The notes under the pieces were generated by a model, which was not told the origin of the DNA, searched no databases, and was given only the letters and a program-made list of their open reading frames with translations. Of a stretch of 64,000 nucleotides of DNA, positions 7,797 to 18,905 are shown piece after piece. Made by a program: the position numbers and the translations under genes. Each line of letters starts with the position of its first letter. The first letter of the stretch is position 1. Origin of the DNA: Afipia sp. 64-13 (GTDB lineage Bacteria; Pseudomonadota; Alphaproteobacteria; Rhizobiales; Xanthobacteraceae); the NCBI GenBank assembly GCA_001897755.1, contig MKUJ01000019.1:51311-115310 (forward strand), written 5' to 3'.

Positions 7797-10100
7797 CTAG
7801 GCGAACAGGGTCGGCTGGTTCATGCGCTCCTGCGCCTCGACCACGGCGACCGCGGTCATGTTGAGAATGCCGCGCGCGGTGACCGAGGGGGTCAGGATGT
7901 GGGCGGGTTTCGCCGGGCCGATCAGGATCGGGCCGACCGGCAGCGCATTGGAAAGCACCTTGATCACCTGGAAGGTGATGTTCGCCGCATCCAGATTTGG
8001 CATGATCATGATGTTGGCCGAACCCTCGACGCGGGAATGCGGCAGCACCAGCTTGCGGGTGACTTCCGACAATGCGGTGTCGCCCTGCATTTCGCCGTCC
8101 GCTTCGATCTCCGGATGCGAGCGCGCCAGGAGTTCGGTGGCGCGGCGCATCTTGCGCGCCGAATCCGAGTCGTAACTGCCGAAATCCGAATGCGACAGGA
8201 AGGCGACGCGCGGCTTGATGCCGAAACGCTGCACATGCACCGCCGCCAGCGCCGCGATCTCCGCCAGCTCTTCAGCGGTCGGATTCGGACGAATCTGGGT
8301 GTCGGCGATGAAGTACGAGCCCTTGTTGGTGATCAGGAGCGCCAGCGCCGAGTAGTCGGTCAGCTCGGGCCGGATGCCGATGATCTCGCGGATGCGGCGC
8401 AGATGGCTGAGATAGCGGCCATCGACGCCGCACAGCATCGCGTCCGCCTCGCCGCGCTGCACCGCGAGCGCGGCGATCACGGTCGAATTGGTGCGCACCA
8501 GCGTGCGCGCCGCGTCCGGCGTGATGCCGTGACGGCCGGCGACATCGACATAGCTCTGCACATAAGAGCGGTAGCGCGGATCGTCTTCCGGGTTGATGAG
8601 ATCGAAATCTTCGCCCGGCTTGATCGAGAATCCGGCGCGCTTGAGCCGCGTCGCCACCACGCTGGGACGGCCGACCAGGATCGGGCGCGCGATGCCCTCC
8701 TCCAGAACGGCCTGCGTCGCGCGCAGCACGCGCTCATCCTCGCCCTCGGCATAGATCACGCGCATCGGCTGCTTGCGCGCCTTGCCGAACAGCGGCTTCA
8801 TGATGAAGCCGGAACGGAAGGCGAAGCGGTCGAGCTGCTCGGCATAGGCGTCGAAATCGGCGATCGGGCGTGTCGCGACGCCGCTCTCCATCGCCGCCTT
8901 CGCCACCGCCGGCGCGACGCGCAGGATGATGCGCGGATCGAACGCGCCGGGGATCAGCGAGCCCGGACCGAAGCCGGTCGATTCCGCGCCGTCAAAACCG
9001 CGCGTCACCACGTCCGACGGCGGATCGCGCGCGAGCTGCGCCAGCGCATCCACCGCCGCGCGCTTCATCGCCTCGTTGATCGCGGTAGCGCCGACATCGA
9101 GCGCGCCGCGGAAGATGAAGGGGAAGCACAGGACGTTGTTGACCTGGTTCGGGAAGTCCGAGCGGCCGGTGCAGATCATCGCATCGGGCCGCGCCGCGCG
9201 CGCCTCGTCCGGCATGATCTCCGGCGTCGGATTGGCGAGCGCCATGATCAGCGGCCCATCCGCCATGGTCTTGAGCATGTCCGTCGTCAGCACCTTGGGA
9301 CCGGACAGGCCGAGAAACACGTCGGCGCCGACGATGACCTCGGCCAGCGTGCGCTTGTCGGTCTTCTGCGCGTAGATCGCCTTCCATTTGTCCATCAGGG
9401 TGTTGCGGCCCTCATAGACGAGACCGTCGATATCGCAGACCCAGATGTTCTCGCGCTTCGCCCCCATCGAGACCAGCAGGTTGAGACAGGCCAGCGCCGC
9501 CGCGCCCGCTCCCGCGGTGACGATCTTGATGTCCTCGAGCTTCTTGCCGTTCAGCACCAGCGCGTTGCGGATCGCAGCGCAGACGATGATCGCGGTGCCG
9601 TGCTGGTCGTCATGAAACACCGGGATTTTCATCCGGGCCTTGAGCTGCTCCTCGATCTCGAAGCACTCGGGCGACTTGATGTCTTCGAGATTGATGCCGC
9701 CGAAGGTCGGCTCCAGCGCGGCCACCGTCTCCACCACATGCGAGACGGTGTGGGCGTTGATCTCGATGTCGAACACGTCGATGCCGGCGAACTTCTTGAA
9801 CAGAACCGCCTTGCCTTCCATCACCGGCTTGGAGGCGAGCGGGCCGATATTGCCGAGACCGAGAACGGCGGTGCCGTTGGTGACAACCGCGACGAGATTG
9901 GAGCGCACCGTGAGCGAAGCGGCCTGAGACGGATCGGCGGCGATGGCCTCGCAGGCCGCCGCGACGCCCGGCGTATAGGCAAGGGCCAGATCGCGCTGGT
10001 TACCGAGCGGCTTGGTGGCCTGGATCTCAAGTTTACCGGGACGCGGCAAACGATGGTAGGATAGAGCCGCGTTGCGCAGCTCGTCCGACGACTGTCCCAT
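7797..10100 (-). CDS. maeB: NADP-dependent malic enzyme with C-terminal phosphotransacetylase-like domain
   Basis: Oxidatively decarboxylates malate to pyruvate, linking the TCA cycle to gluconeogenesis and NADPH supply. At 767 aa it has the long MaeB architecture. The malic-enzyme domain (about 1-430) has YTPGVAAAC near 42, [17 protein letters not shown], the metal-binding FHDDQHGTA and a GAGAAALA nucleotide-binding loop. A phosphate acetyl/butyryltransferase-like domain follows (about 440-767, [17 protein letters not shown] to [11 protein letters not shown]). This second domain is usually regulatory, responding to acetyl-CoA, rather than catalytic. The ATG at 10100 is used; upstream open frame is a shadow of aspS. 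Confidence 0.95.
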   Translation of the reverse strand: MGQSSDELRNAALSYHRLPRPGKLEIQATKPLGNQRDLALAYTPGVAAACEAIAADPSQAASLTVRSNLVAVVTNGTAVLGLGNIGPLASKPVMEGKAVLFKKFAGIDVFDIEINAHTVSHVVETVAALEPTFGGINLEDIKSPECFEIEEQLKARMKIPVFHDDQHGTAIIVCAAIRNALVLNGKKLEDIKIVTAGAGAAALACLNLLVSMGAKRENIWVCDIDGLVYEGRNTLMDKWKAIYAQKTDKRTLAEVIVGADVFLGLSGPKVLTTDMLKTMADGPLIMALANPTPEIMPDEARAARPDAMICTGRSDFPNQVNNVLCFPFIFRGALDVGATAINEAMKRAAVDALAQLARDPPSDVVTRGFDGAESTGFGPGSLIPGAFDPRIILRVAPAVAKAAMESGVATRPIADFDAYAEQLDRFAFRSGFIMKPLFGKARKQPMRVIYAEGEDERVLRATQAVLEEGIARPILVGRPSVVATRLKRAGFSIKPGEDFDLINPEDDPRYRSYVQSYVDVAGRHGITPDAARTLVRTNSTVIAALAVQRGEADAMLCGVDGRYLSHLRRIREIIGIRPELTDYSALALLITNKGSYFIADTQIRPNPTAEELAEIAALAAVHVQRFGIKPRVAFLSHSDFGSYDSDSARKMRRATELLARSHPEIEADGEMQGDTALSEVTRKLVLPHSRVEGSANIMIMPNLDAANITFQVIKVLSNALPVGPILIGPAKPAHILTPSVTARGILNMTAVAVVEAQERMNQPTLFA

Positions 10101-10147
10101 TTCTGAAGCCAATGCTGTTCGCCGACCTGGTCCCGGCGCTCCCTCGA

Positions 10148-11920
10148 TCAGTTTTGCGGAAGATTGAGCCTGATGTGAAGTTCGCGCAACTGCTTGATCG
10201 TTGCTTCCGAAGGCGCCCCCATCAGGAGATCCTCGGCGCGCTGATTCATCGGGAAAAGCGAGATTTCGCGCAAGTTGTTCGTGCCACACAGCAGCATAAC
10301 AATTCGATCTACGCCGGCCGCCATACCACCGTGCGGCGGCGCGCCATACTGGAACGCGCGGTACATGCCGCCGAATCGCTCGACCACCGTCTCTTCGCCA
10401 TAACCGGCGATCTCGAAGGCCTTCACCATCGCCGCCGGCTTGTGGTTGCGGATGCCGCCGGAGGCGATCTCGTAGCCGTTGCAGGCGATGTCGTACTGGA
10501 ACGCCTTGATGGTGAGCGGGTCCTGAGTCTGCAGCGCTTCGAGCCCGCCCTGGGGCATCGAGAACGGATTGTGCGAGAAATCGACCTTCTTCTCGTCCTC
10601 GTTGTATTCGTACATCGGGAAGTCGACGATCCACGCGAGCTCGAACCGATCCTTGTCGATCAGGTCGAGTTCTTCGCCGACCTTGGTGCGCGCGAGACCC
10701 GCGAACTTCCAGAATTTGGCAGGATCGCCGGCGACGAAGAACGCCGCATCGCCTTCCTTGAGGCCAAGCTGCTCGCGGATCGCGGCCGTGCGCTCCGGCC
10801 CGATGTTGTTGGCGAGCGGGCCGGCGCCCTCGCCGCCCTCGCGCCACATGATGTAGCCGAGACCGGGCTGGCCCTCGCCCTGCGCCCATGAATTCATGCG
10901 GTCGCAGAACGCGCGGCTGCCGCCTTTGGGCCCGGGGATCGCCCAGACCTCGTTGCCCGCCTGCTCCAGCATGCGCGCGAACACCTTGAAGCCAGAGCCG
11001 CGAAAATGCTCGGAGACGTCCTGCATCACCAGCGGATTGCGCAGGTCCGGCTTGTCGGTGCCGTATTTGCGCAAGGCTTCGGCAAACGGAATACGCGGCC
11101 AGTTCCTGGTCACCGGCTTGCCGTTCGCGAAATCCTCGAACACGCCGGTGATGACCGGCTCCATGGTCGCGAAGACGTCTTCCTGTGTGATGAAGCTCAT
11201 TTCGAGGTCGAGCTGATAGAACTCGCCCGGCAGGCGGTCGGCGCGCGGATCCTCGTCGCGGAAGCACGGCGCGATCTGGAAGTAGCGGTCGAAGCCCGAC
11301 ATCATCAGGAGCTGCTTGTACTGCTGCGGGGCCTGCGGCAGCGCGTAGAACTTGCCGGGATGGATGCGGCTCGGCACCAGAAAGTCGCGTGCACCCTCCG
11401 GCGAGGACGCGGTCAGGATCGGGGTCTGGAATTCGAAGAACCCGGCGCTCTTCATGCGGCTGCGCATGGAATCAACGACCTGGCCACGGATCATGATGTT
11501 TTGATGGAGTTTCTCGCGGCGCAGGTCGAGGAAACGATACTTAAGCCTTGTTTCTTCTGGGTATTCCAGATCACCGAACACCGGCAGCGGCAGCTCGGCG
11601 GCTTCCCCGAGCACCTCGATATCGGCGATGAACACCTCGACCGCGCCGGTCGGCAGGTCCGGATTATCGGTGCCTTCGGGGCGGCGGCGCACCTTGCCGT
11701 CGATCTTCACCACCCATTCGGAGCGCAGCGTCTCGGCCAGCTTGAACGCCTTGGAATCCGGATCGACCACGCACTGGGTGAGGCCGTAATGGTCGCGCAG
11801 GTCAATGAACAGCAAGCCGCCATGGTCGCGGATGCGATGGCACCAGCCGGACAGGCGGACCTCGGAATCGATGTGGCTGTCGCGGAGAGCGCCGCAAGTG
11901 TGAGACCGATAGCGATGCAT
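10148..11920 (-). CDS. aspS: Aspartate--tRNA(Asp/Asn) ligase
   Basis: Class II aminoacyl-tRNA synthetase, 590 aa, the usual bacterial length. An N-terminal OB-fold anticodon-binding domain ([30 protein letters not shown]) precedes the class II core ([48 protein letters not shown]), the bacterial insertion domain and motif 3 ([17 protein letters not shown]). The ATG at 11920 matches the conserved bacterial start. Many alphaproteobacteria use a non-discriminating AspRS that also charges tRNA-Asn, which I did not test. Its stop lies 47 nt before the maeB start. Confidence 0.96.
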   Translation of the reverse strand: MHRYRSHTCGALRDSHIDSEVRLSGWCHRIRDHGGLLFIDLRDHYGLTQCVVDPDSKAFKLAETLRSEWVVKIDGKVRRRPEGTDNPDLPTGAVEVFIADIEVLGEAAELPLPVFGDLEYPEETRLKYRFLDLRREKLHQNIMIRGQVVDSMRSRMKSAGFFEFQTPILTASSPEGARDFLVPSRIHPGKFYALPQAPQQYKQLLMMSGFDRYFQIAPCFRDEDPRADRLPGEFYQLDLEMSFITQEDVFATMEPVITGVFEDFANGKPVTRNWPRIPFAEALRKYGTDKPDLRNPLVMQDVSEHFRGSGFKVFARMLEQAGNEVWAIPGPKGGSRAFCDRMNSWAQGEGQPGLGYIMWREGGEGAGPLANNIGPERTAAIREQLGLKEGDAAFFVAGDPAKFWKFAGLARTKVGEELDLIDKDRFELAWIVDFPMYEYNEDEKKVDFSHNPFSMPQGGLEALQTQDPLTIKAFQYDIACNGYEIASGGIRNHKPAAMVKAFEIAGYGEETVVERFGGMYRAFQYGAPPHGGMAAGVDRIVMLLCGTNNLREISLFPMNQRAEDLLMGAPSEATIKQLRELHIRLNLPQN

Positions 11921-12147
11921 GGAAATCCCGAAAAAGGCGTCAGAGGACGGAATCAAAGGAGATAGACGCGGTAACGCGCGCCCGGTTTAGCCGAGCCCGG
12001 GCCCAGCGGCAACCGCGGCCCGGCGCCCGGCTGCCCTGCCCGGACCGTGTTGCCGGCCGCCCCGGCGGGCGGCAAAAACCGGGCGAAAACAACGCCGTTC
12101 CCGGCCAAGCGGGGCGACAACCGGCCCAAGAAGCGTTATGCAGCGGT

Positions 12148-13311
12148 ATGGACCTGATTAAGACCTCGACCGAGCTTGCCGCCGCCTGCGACCGCCTCGC
12201 CCGACACCCCACCATCACGGTGGATACCGAATTCCTGCGCGAGACCACCTACTACCCCCTGCTCTGCGTGGTGCAGATGGCGAGCGCCGAGGAGGCCATC
12301 GTGGTCGACGCGCTGGCCGAGGGCATCGACCTCGCCCCGTTCTTCGACCTGATGCGCAACGAACAGGTGCTGAAGGTTTTCCACGCCGCGCGGCAGGACA
12401 TCGAGATCATCTGGAACATGGCCGGCAGTCTGCCGCAACCGGTGTTCGACACCCAAGTCGCGGCCATGGTGCTCGGCTATGGCGACTCCATCGCCTACGA
12501 CCAGCTCGTCGAGCGGATCACCGGCCATCGCCCCGACAAGACCCACCGCTTCACCGACTGGTCGCGCCGCCCGCTGACGCCGGATCAGGTGACCTATGCG
12601 GTTTCCGACGTCACCCACCTGCGCGACGTGTTCGCGGCGCTCGACGCCGACCTGAAGAAACGCGGCCGCAGCGACTGGGTCAGCGAGGAGATGAGGGTCC
12701 TGACCTCGCCCGCCACCTACGACGCCAGTCCGGAGCGGGCCTGGGAGCGGCTGAAGACCCGCGTGCGCAAGCCGAAGGAGCTGGCGGTGCTGATGGAGGT
12801 CGCGGCCTGGCGCGAGCGCGAGGCGCAGACCCGCGACGTGCCGCGCGGCCGCATCATGAAGGACGACGCGATCGGCGACATCGCCACCCACGCCCCGACC
12901 TCGCTGGAGCGCCTCGCGCATCTGCGCTCGCTGCCGAAGGGGTTCGACAAATCGAAATGGGGGCAGGACATCGTCGCCGCCGTGCAGCGCGGCGTCGCCC
13001 GCGATCCGGCGACGCTGCCCAAGATCGAGAAGCCGCGCAACAACGGCAACGGTGCCGCGACCGTCGAACTGCTCAAGGTGCTGCTGCGCATGACCTCCGA
13101 GCGCCACGCCGTCGCCAGCAAGATCATCGCCACCGTCGACGATCTCGAACAGATCGCGACCAACGATCAGGCCGATGTCGGCGCCCTGCACGGCTGGCGG
13201 CGCGAACTGTTCGGCGAATCCGCGCTGGCGCTCAAGCACGGCAAGCTCGCACTGGCGATCGAGAAAGGCCGCGTCGTGCCGGTGACCGGCAAGGACCAGA
13301 AGACGGGCTGA
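12148..13311 (+). CDS. rnd: Ribonuclease D
   Basis: A 3'-5' exoribonuclease that trims tRNA precursors and other structured RNA. The DEDD-y exonuclease domain spans about 1-170, with Asp26 and Glu28 (VDTEFLRET), a third acidic residue in HAARQDIEI and the YAVSDVTHL motif. HRDC helices follow (about 210-290, [19 protein letters not shown]) with a further C-terminal helical region. Length 387 aa, normal for RNase D. It is divergent from aspS across a 227-bp gap. The ATG at 12148 is the first in frame before the conserved N-terminus. Confidence 0.94.
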   Translation: MDLIKTSTELAAACDRLARHPTITVDTEFLRETTYYPLLCVVQMASAEEAIVVDALAEGIDLAPFFDLMRNEQVLKVFHAARQDIEIIWNMAGSLPQPVFDTQVAAMVLGYGDSIAYDQLVERITGHRPDKTHRFTDWSRRPLTPDQVTYAVSDVTHLRDVFAALDADLKKRGRSDWVSEEMRVLTSPATYDASPERAWERLKTRVRKPKELAVLMEVAAWREREAQTRDVPRGRIMKDDAIGDIATHAPTSLERLAHLRSLPKGFDKSKWGQDIVAAVQRGVARDPATLPKIEKPRNNGNGAATVELLKVLLRMTSERHAVASKIIATVDDLEQIATNDQADVGALHGWRRELFGESALALKHGKLALAIEKGRVVPVTGKDQKTG

Positions 13312-13351
13312 CCGCTGCGCTGGCGCGTGGTCGAGCGAGATAACCCGCTAT

Positions 13352-13433
13352 CGTCATTGCGAGCTCCGCGAAGCAATCCAGAGCCGCATAAACGAACTGG
13401 ATTGCTTCGTCGCAAGCGCTCCTCGCAATGACG
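13352..13433. repeat. REP-like inverted repeat, family A, copy 2
   Basis: An 82-bp palindrome with the same arms as the copy at 6752 (CGTCATTGCGAG, GAAGCAATCCAG, CTGGATTGCTTCG, CTCGCAATGACG). It lies just after rnd, and the family-B element begins 23 bp later. Confidence 0.85.
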
Positions 13434-13456
13434 GAGTGAAAGGCTTTTTTATTTCA

Positions 13457-13607
13457 GGGCGTTTTCCCGTCATCGACGGGAGTTTTGATCGTGGTCGTCC
13501 CGGCGCAGGCCGGGACCCATCACCACGGGCCTTTCACGAAAGATGCCGGGCCCGCCATACCCAAACCACCGACTGGGATTATGGGTCACGGCCTGCGCCG
13601 GGACGAC
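13457..13607. repeat. Intergenic repeat family B, copy 2
   Basis: Second copy of the 7593-7743 element. The small palindrome CCCGTCATCGACGGG with following T-run lies at about 13466-13485, then GGTCGTCCCGGCGCAGGCCGGGACC and the matching arm GGCCTGCGCCGGGACGAC ending at 13607. The stretch 13312-13666 between convergent rnd and the unknown gene holds only repeats. Confidence 0.8.
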
Positions 13608-13666
13608 TCCTTGTTCCGATCAGGCTCTGAGGATGAGGCCAGCAAAACACGCTAGCTACAGTTGCC

Positions 13667-14224
13667 CTAAGCCCCGAGCCGCGTGCGCTCGACCATGCGG
13701 CCCTGCCAGCCCTCGGGCAGCGGCACGTCGAGCGAGGCGTCGCCGACGATGGCGAATTCATCGCCCGGCCCCAGCACCATCATCTTGCGCCAGCAACTGA
13801 GAACACCCTTCGCGGCGCCGATCATCGCGTCCAGCGACTGTTCGTAACGGATGCCGCGCGGCCGCTTCAGCCACAGCACACGCGAACCGGCGACCGGTTT
13901 CGCATCGCCACGCAGATGATAGTACAACCCGCCATGGCCGAATTCGGTGCGGCTCGCCACCGCGGCGTGGACATCCCAGCGCTCCGGCTTCACCGCCGCC
14001 TGATTGAGCGTGTCGAGCGCGGCGGACGAGGCGACGAAACACCAGTCCTCATAACCCGCGCGGCCGTCGAGCCATGGCAGTTCGGAGGTGCGATAAGTCG
14101 CCGAGCCTTCGAGCCCGGTCGGCGGCGATGCGCGAAGATCGGCATGGAAGCCGACCAGGGCCGATTCATAGTCACGCCGGTCCACGTCTGCGCGCGGAAC
14201 GTGCCAGAAAAGATAGGCGAGCAT
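13667..14224 (-). CDS. Conserved hypothetical protein downstream of ppx
   Basis: A 185-residue soluble protein of no recognised family. It starts MLAYLFWHVPRADVDRRDYES and has alternating strand/helix character with acidic and aromatic residues (GYEDWCFVASS, LYYHLRGD), no signal peptide and no membrane helix. Its ATG at 14224 comes 5 nt after the ppx stop, so it is almost certainly translated from the ppk-ppx message. The operon position hints at a role near polyphosphate metabolism, which is inference only. Confidence 0.7.
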   Translation of the reverse strand: MLAYLFWHVPRADVDRRDYESALVGFHADLRASPPTGLEGSATYRTSELPWLDGRAGYEDWCFVASSAALDTLNQAAVKPERWDVHAAVASRTEFGHGGLYYHLRGDAKPVAGSRVLWLKRPRGIRYEQSLDAMIGAAKGVLSCWRKMMVLGPGDEFAIVGDASLDVPLPEGWQGRMVERTRLGA

Positions 14225-14229
14225 GGTCG

Positions 14230-15819
14230 TCAGCCGGTCTCGATCGTCCCGCTCCGCCCGATCAGCTTGAGAAGCTGGCGGAAACGGTTGTTGACGCGAT
14301 CGGCTGCAATATTGGCGATCCCGTGCTCCAGCACCAGGAAAAACTTCCGCGCCCGGGTCCTGAAACGGGTCTGCGGCAAGACTCCCGGATGCGCCGCCGA
14401 AATCAGGAAAGCGACGCGGAAGATCGCTCCGATCAGCCGCGCCCGCTCGACCATCGCCGGCGGCAACAGCGCGCGCATGTCCTCGGGCGGCTGGTTCTTC
14501 GCGCCAAGCCCGGCATAGCGGTAGTACAGCACGAGCGCGAGGAAGATGCGTTCCTGATGGCTGATCGCGCCGAAATTGCCGTTGGTGATGATGTGCAGCG
14601 TCTGCTCGCCGCGATAGTCGGGATGCGCGCGCCAGCCGATATCCGACAACAGGCACGCCGCCTGCCGTAACCGCCGCTCCTGCGGGCTCTCGCGCAACTT
14701 CGCCGCGCGCAGGAATCGCTCGGTCCAGTCGATCAGGTCGAGCGCATGATGCGGCGCGCGCGATCGCAACTGGTTCATGGCGCGCGCGGTGGTCAGGAGG
14801 CCGTCCTCGGCGCGCTCCTGCGACGGCAGCATCTCGAACAGAAGACCTTCGCGCACGCCGTAGGTGGAGAACGTCACCTGCGAGGGGTGCGCGGTGCGGA
14901 TGATGTATTCGAGCACGAGCGCGGCGTAGGCCAGCAGCGGGCGGCGCGCTTCGGTTACGGTCTCGACATCGGCGAGCGTGTTGCTGAGCACGAGACGGCG
15001 CAGGCGGCGGACGAAATCGAGCGCATCGGCGGCCGGGATCGTATAGCCGTGCATGATGTGCAGCGGATAGCCGCTCTGGATGATGTGGATCCGCGCCAGC
15101 GCGCGCCAGGTGCCGCCCACCGCATAGAAGGTGCGGCCGCGCCCGTGCTGGAGCTGCGGGGCTTTGGCGAGCTCCGTCTTGACGATCCGCTCGGCCTTCT
15201 TGATCGATTTCTGCGCGGCGTCCTGCAACGCGAGACCGCCAAGCGGCAGCGTGACGCCGGAGAGCACGCGATGGCCACGCACATCCGACAGTTCGAGCGA
15301 GCCGCCGCCGAGATCGCCGACGATGCCGTCGGTCTGGTACACACCGGAGACCACGCCGAGCGCGGCGAGCCTGGCCTCGCGCGTGCCGGACAGCACCTCG
15401 ATCGGCACGCCGCAGACACGTTCGGCCTGAGCGATGAAGTCGGCGCCGTTGCTGGCGTCGCGGCACGCCGCGGTGGCGATGGCGAGCACCCGCCCGACTT
15501 TCATCAGCTTGCACAGCGCACGGAACCGGCGCAGCGCCGCCAGCGCCTTGTCGATATCCTTGTCGCCGATCAACCCGGTGCTCTGCACCGCGCGGCCGAG
15601 ACCGCACAGCACCTTCTCGTTGAAGATCGGTGCGAGGCTGCGCTCCAGCCCCTCATAGACGACAAGGCGGACGGAGTTCGAGCCGATATCGATGACGGCG
15701 ATCGTATCCGACGATTTGCGCGCGCGATCGTGCGGGCGGCGTGTCGCGCGACTGCCCGTCTTAGCGCTCCGAGCGGCGCGTGAGCCGGCGCGGCGAAGAT
15801 TCCTTGAGCGACTTTCCAC
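14230..15819 (-). CDS. ppx: Exopolyphosphatase / Ppx-GppA family phosphatase
   Basis: Hydrolyses terminal phosphate from inorganic polyphosphate (some relatives also act on pppGpp). The ASKHA-type ATPase fold is clear: phosphate-1 motif [16 protein letters not shown] near residues 40-56, then [10 protein letters not shown], the [14 protein letters not shown] segment and a long C-terminal HD-like helical domain ([13 protein letters not shown]). The first 38 residues are Arg-rich and not conserved. The GTG at 15819 would overlap the ppk 3' end by 59 nt, so a later start is possible. ppk-ppx operons are common and balance polyP synthesis and breakdown. Confidence 0.92.
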   Translation of the reverse strand: MESRSRNLRRAGSRAARSAKTGSRATRRPHDRARKSSDTIAVIDIGSNSVRLVVYEGLERSLAPIFNEKVLCGLGRAVQSTGLIGDKDIDKALAALRRFRALCKLMKVGRVLAIATAACRDASNGADFIAQAERVCGVPIEVLSGTREARLAALGVVSGVYQTDGIVGDLGGGSLELSDVRGHRVLSGVTLPLGGLALQDAAQKSIKKAERIVKTELAKAPQLQHGRGRTFYAVGGTWRALARIHIIQSGYPLHIMHGYTIPAADALDFVRRLRRLVLSNTLADVETVTEARRPLLAYAALVLEYIIRTAHPSQVTFSTYGVREGLLFEMLPSQERAEDGLLTTARAMNQLRSRAPHHALDLIDWTERFLRAAKLRESPQERRLRQAACLLSDIGWRAHPDYRGEQTLHIITNGNFGAISHQERIFLALVLYYRYAGLGAKNQPPEDMRALLPPAMVERARLIGAIFRVAFLISAAHPGVLPQTRFRTRARKFFLVLEHGIANIAADRVNNRFRQLLKLIGRSGTIETG

Positions 15820-17947
15820 GGCCAGACAGACTCGGATTCGTCATGAAATAATTATGCAGGTTGAAAGGCTCCTCGCCCTTCCCGGCCTTCATACGCGTTG
15901 ACGATCCATCCGGCAACAACTGCCAGCTCTGTTCGTTGTCCTTCAGATTAGCCACCATGATCTGTTCCAGCACCTGCTGGTGCACGGTCGGATTCTGCAA
16001 CGGACACAACACCTCGACGCGGCGGTCGAGATTGCGCGGCATCATGTCGGCCGAGGAGATGTACACGGCCGCCTTGGCGCTCGGCAGGCCGTGGCCCATT
16101 CCGAAACAATAGATGCGGCCATGCTCCAGAAAGCGGCCGATCACCGACTTGACGCGAATGTTTTCCGACAATCCCGGCACGCCGGGCCGCAGGCAGCAGA
16201 TGCCGCGCACCACCAGATCGATCGACACGCCGGCCTGCGAGGCCGCATAGAGCGCATCGATGATGTCCGGATCGACCAGCGAATTCATCTTCATCCAGAT
16301 CGCGGCGGGCTTGCCGTGACGCGCGTGATTGGCCTCACCCTCGATGTGATGAAGAATCCGCTTGCGCAATGTCAAAGGCGACACCGCCATCTTCTCGATG
16401 TCGATCGGCTCGGCGTAGCCGGTGATGTAGTTGAATACCCGCGCGGCGTCGCGCGCGATCACCGGATCGCAGGTGAAGTACGACAGGTCGGTGTAGATGC
16501 GCGCGGTGACCGGGTGATAATTGCCGGTGCCGGTGTGGACGTAGGTCTTCAGACCGCCGCCCTCGCGCCGCACCACGAACGACAGCTTGGCGTGGGTCTT
16601 CAGTTCGAGGAAGCCGTAGACCACCTGCACGCCGGCGCGCTCCAGATCGCGCGCCCAGCGGATGTTGGCTTCCTCGTCGAACCGCGCTTTCAATTCGACC
16701 AGCGCGGTGACCGACTTGCCGGCCTCGGCGGCCTCGGCGAGCGTGCGCACGATCGGCGAGTCGCGCGAGGTGCGGTACAGCGTCTGCTTGATCGCAACGA
16801 CGTCCGGATCGCGCGCTGCCTGTTGCAGGAACTGCACCACGACGTCGAACGATTCATAGGGATGATGGACGATCAGGTCCTTCTGCCGGATCGCGCCGAA
16901 GATATCGCCGCCATGATCGCGCACACGCTCGGGATAGCGCGGCACGTAAGGGGTGAATTCGAGATCGGGCCGGTTGAGGCGCGTCAGTTGCGACAGCTCG
17001 TTCATCGCGAGCAGACCATCGACCAGCAGCACGTCATCGTCCGGCACCGACAGAGCGCGCTGCACGAAAGCGCGCAGATCGTCGGGCATGCTCGCTTCCA
17101 TCTCGAGACGGATCACCGATCCGCGGCGGCGGCGCTTGAGCGCTGTCTCGAACAGGCGGACCAGATCCTCCGCCTCCTCCTCGATTTCGAGTTCGGAGTC
17201 GCGGATGATGCGGAACGCGCCGCGTCCCTTGACGAGGTAGCCCGGAAACAGGCGGCCGATGAACAGGCTGGTCGCCTGTTCCAGCGGGATCATCCGCACC
17301 ACGCCGTCCTTCTCCTGCGGCAGGCGGATGAAGCGATCGATCTTGCCCGGCAGGCGGATCAGCGCGTTCATCGACTTGCCGTCCGACACGCGCGCCAGAT
17401 GCAGCGCGATGGTGAAGCCGAGGCTCGGGATGAACGGGAACGGATGCGCCGGATCGATCGCGAGCGGCGTCAGCAGCGGAAAGATGTTGTGTAGGAAGTG
17501 GTCCTCGATCCACGCCGCTTCCGGCTTGGTGACATCGCGGCTGTCCACCAGCACGATGCCGACATCGGCGAGGATGGCATGCAGGTCGCGCCAGATCGCC
17601 TGCTGGTCGCCGGCGAGTTTCGATACCGTCTGGTTGATCGCGACAAGCTGCTCGGCGGGCGACAGGCCGTCGGGGCTGCGCTCCATGAAGCCTTCGCGGA
17701 TCTGCGCCTTGAGGCCGGCAACGCGGACCATGAAGAATTCATCAAGGTTATTGGCCGAAATCGACAGAAAACGGACCCGCTCAAGCACCGGATGGTTGGT
17801 ATTGACCGATTCCTCCAGAACCCGGCGGTTGAAGTGCAGCCAGGACAGCTCGCGGTTGATGAACCGTTCCGGACCCGCCACCACCGTCGCCGACGGCAAT
17901 ACCGCCTCATTTTCGCTTTTTCGAACAGTGACTTGGGCGGTATCCAT
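15761..17947 (-). CDS. ppk1: Polyphosphate kinase 1
   Basis: Membrane-associated enzyme that reversibly transfers the ATP gamma-phosphate to polyphosphate. The PPK1 order is complete: N domain ([20 protein letters not shown]), head domain, and catalytic C1/C2 domains with the autophosphorylated histidine in [19 protein letters not shown] and the phospholipase-D-like [18 protein letters not shown] motif. Length 728 aa. The ATG at 17947 (MDTAQVTV) is preferred; an ATG at 17992 would add 15 residues. ppx overlaps its 3' end. Confidence 0.95.
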   Translation of the reverse strand: MDTAQVTVRKSENEAVLPSATVVAGPERFINRELSWLHFNRRVLEESVNTNHPVLERVRFLSISANNLDEFFMVRVAGLKAQIREGFMERSPDGLSPAEQLVAINQTVSKLAGDQQAIWRDLHAILADVGIVLVDSRDVTKPEAAWIEDHFLHNIFPLLTPLAIDPAHPFPFIPSLGFTIALHLARVSDGKSMNALIRLPGKIDRFIRLPQEKDGVVRMIPLEQATSLFIGRLFPGYLVKGRGAFRIIRDSELEIEEEAEDLVRLFETALKRRRRGSVIRLEMEASMPDDLRAFVQRALSVPDDDVLLVDGLLAMNELSQLTRLNRPDLEFTPYVPRYPERVRDHGGDIFGAIRQKDLIVHHPYESFDVVVQFLQQAARDPDVVAIKQTLYRTSRDSPIVRTLAEAAEAGKSVTALVELKARFDEEANIRWARDLERAGVQVVYGFLELKTHAKLSFVVRREGGGLKTYVHTGTGNYHPVTARIYTDLSYFTCDPVIARDAARVFNYITGYAEPIDIEKMAVSPLTLRKRILHHIEGEANHARHGKPAAIWMKMNSLVDPDIIDALYAASQAGVSIDLVVRGICCLRPGVPGLSENIRVKSVIGRFLEHGRIYCFGMGHGLPSAKAAVYISSADMMPRNLDRRVEVLCPLQNPTVHQQVLEQIMVANLKDNEQSWQLLPDGSSTRMKAGKGEEPFNLHNYFMTNPSLSGRGKSLKESSPRRLTRRSER

Positions 17948-18102
17948 GCAAACAGCCTGCTTCCCTTGCCGGAACGGTGAATCGTCCCGCATGACACCGC
18001 CCGATCATCGGCGCGTCTCGTGACAGTTCAATGACATGATGGGTCAACAGGTTGCATCGGCCAAGCGGCCAAAACGCGCATGGCGTACCGCTTTGAACGG
18101 CA

Positions 18103-18789
18103 TCAGGGTACGGTGGAACCCCGGAACACCTCGGCGGCCAGCGCCCGCGTCACCGGCCGGCCTCGCCGCAGCGCCTCGGTGTCGAGCAATTCGACCGCCT
18201 GCCGGGCGGCGACGAAGGAACGCTCGATCCGGGCGGCGAGGAAGCTGACGATACCCTCGTCCACGCTCATCTGGCGGTCGGCGCAGAACTTCACGATCAA
18301 TGCGCGGAGCAATTGGTCGTCCGGCGGCGCCACGGTGATCACCGGCAGGGCCCGCAGACGCGAGGCGGCATCGCGCAGCGCCACCTCGAAGGCCGTCGGC
18401 AGCGTGCGGCCGGTGATCAGGACGAAGGCCTCGTCCTCGCGCGCCAGATTGAGCAGATGGAACAACGCGCGCTCGTCGAACGCGCCGGGTTCGAGATGTT
18501 CGACCACCAGCGCGCCGGTGGCGAGCGCGCCGGGCACATTGGCGGCGGTCAGCGCCTGCGCCGCGACCATGCGCGCGCCGGATTGCGCGGCCCAGATCGC
18601 GGCGAGATGGCTCTTGCCGCAGCCCTCGGGGCCGACCAGCATCATCACGCGGTTCGGCCAGTCCGGCCAGTTCTCGATCAGCGCCAGCGCCTGCGCGTTG
18701 CTCGGCCCCTCAAGGAAATCGTCGCGCGACAGGCTTTCCGCATGCGGCAAGGTCAACGCAAGCTGGCGAGGTTGGACGCGGACGGTCAC
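18103..18789 (-). CDS. hdaA: HdaA-type DnaA regulatory inactivator
   Basis: A 228-residue DnaA-related AAA+ protein lacking the DnaA DNA-binding domain. With the DNA sliding clamp, HdaA stimulates ATP hydrolysis by DnaA and prevents over-initiation. The N-terminus contains a clamp-binding-like QLALTLPH, then Walker A GPEGCGKSH near 53-61. The Walker B position reads VVEHLE, where an acidic dyad is usual, so it looks altered. Arg-finger and sensor-2-like segments are at about 140-200. The GTG at 18789 has AGGAG seven bases upstream. Its neighbours, a PgsA-like gene and divergent purMN, are typical for hdaA in this group. Confidence 0.9.
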   Translation of the reverse strand: MTVRVQPRQLALTLPHAESLSRDDFLEGPSNAQALALIENWPDWPNRVMMLVGPEGCGKSHLAAIWAAQSGARMVAAQALTAANVPGALATGALVVEHLEPGAFDERALFHLLNLAREDEAFVLITGRTLPTAFEVALRDAASRLRALPVITVAPPDDQLLRALIVKFCADRQMSVDEGIVSFLAARIERSFVAARQAVELLDTEALRRGRPVTRALAAEVFRGSTVP

Positions 18790-18798
18790 TGGTTACTC

Positions 18799-18845
18799 CT
18801 GGAGCACGCCCGAAACGCGGGCACCGGTTTTGGGCAAGATCATGC
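18799..18845. repeat. Palindromic intergenic element (GATCATGCTC type)
   Basis: An imperfect inverted repeat between the PgsA-like gene and hdaA: GGAGCACGCCCG...CACCGGTTTTGG...GATCATGCTC. It resembles the abundant GAGCATGATC/AAACCGG palindromes of rhizobial genomes. Only this copy is seen in the window, so family membership is inferred from memory. Confidence 0.35.
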
Positions 18846-18905
18846 TCAATCAAAAAGACGGACCGGCACGATCCACCGTGCCCGATCCCATCCCGCCAAT
18901 CAACG

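Noticed and set aside
10101..11267. N-terminal extension of the malic-enzyme frame
   Set aside because: It is aspS read in another frame; the malic enzyme starts at the conserved [10 protein letters not shown] at 10100.
13667..15607. Continuous 646-codon minus-strand frame covering ppx
   Set aside because: Only its last 185 codons are a real gene; the upstream part is ppx read in the wrong frame.
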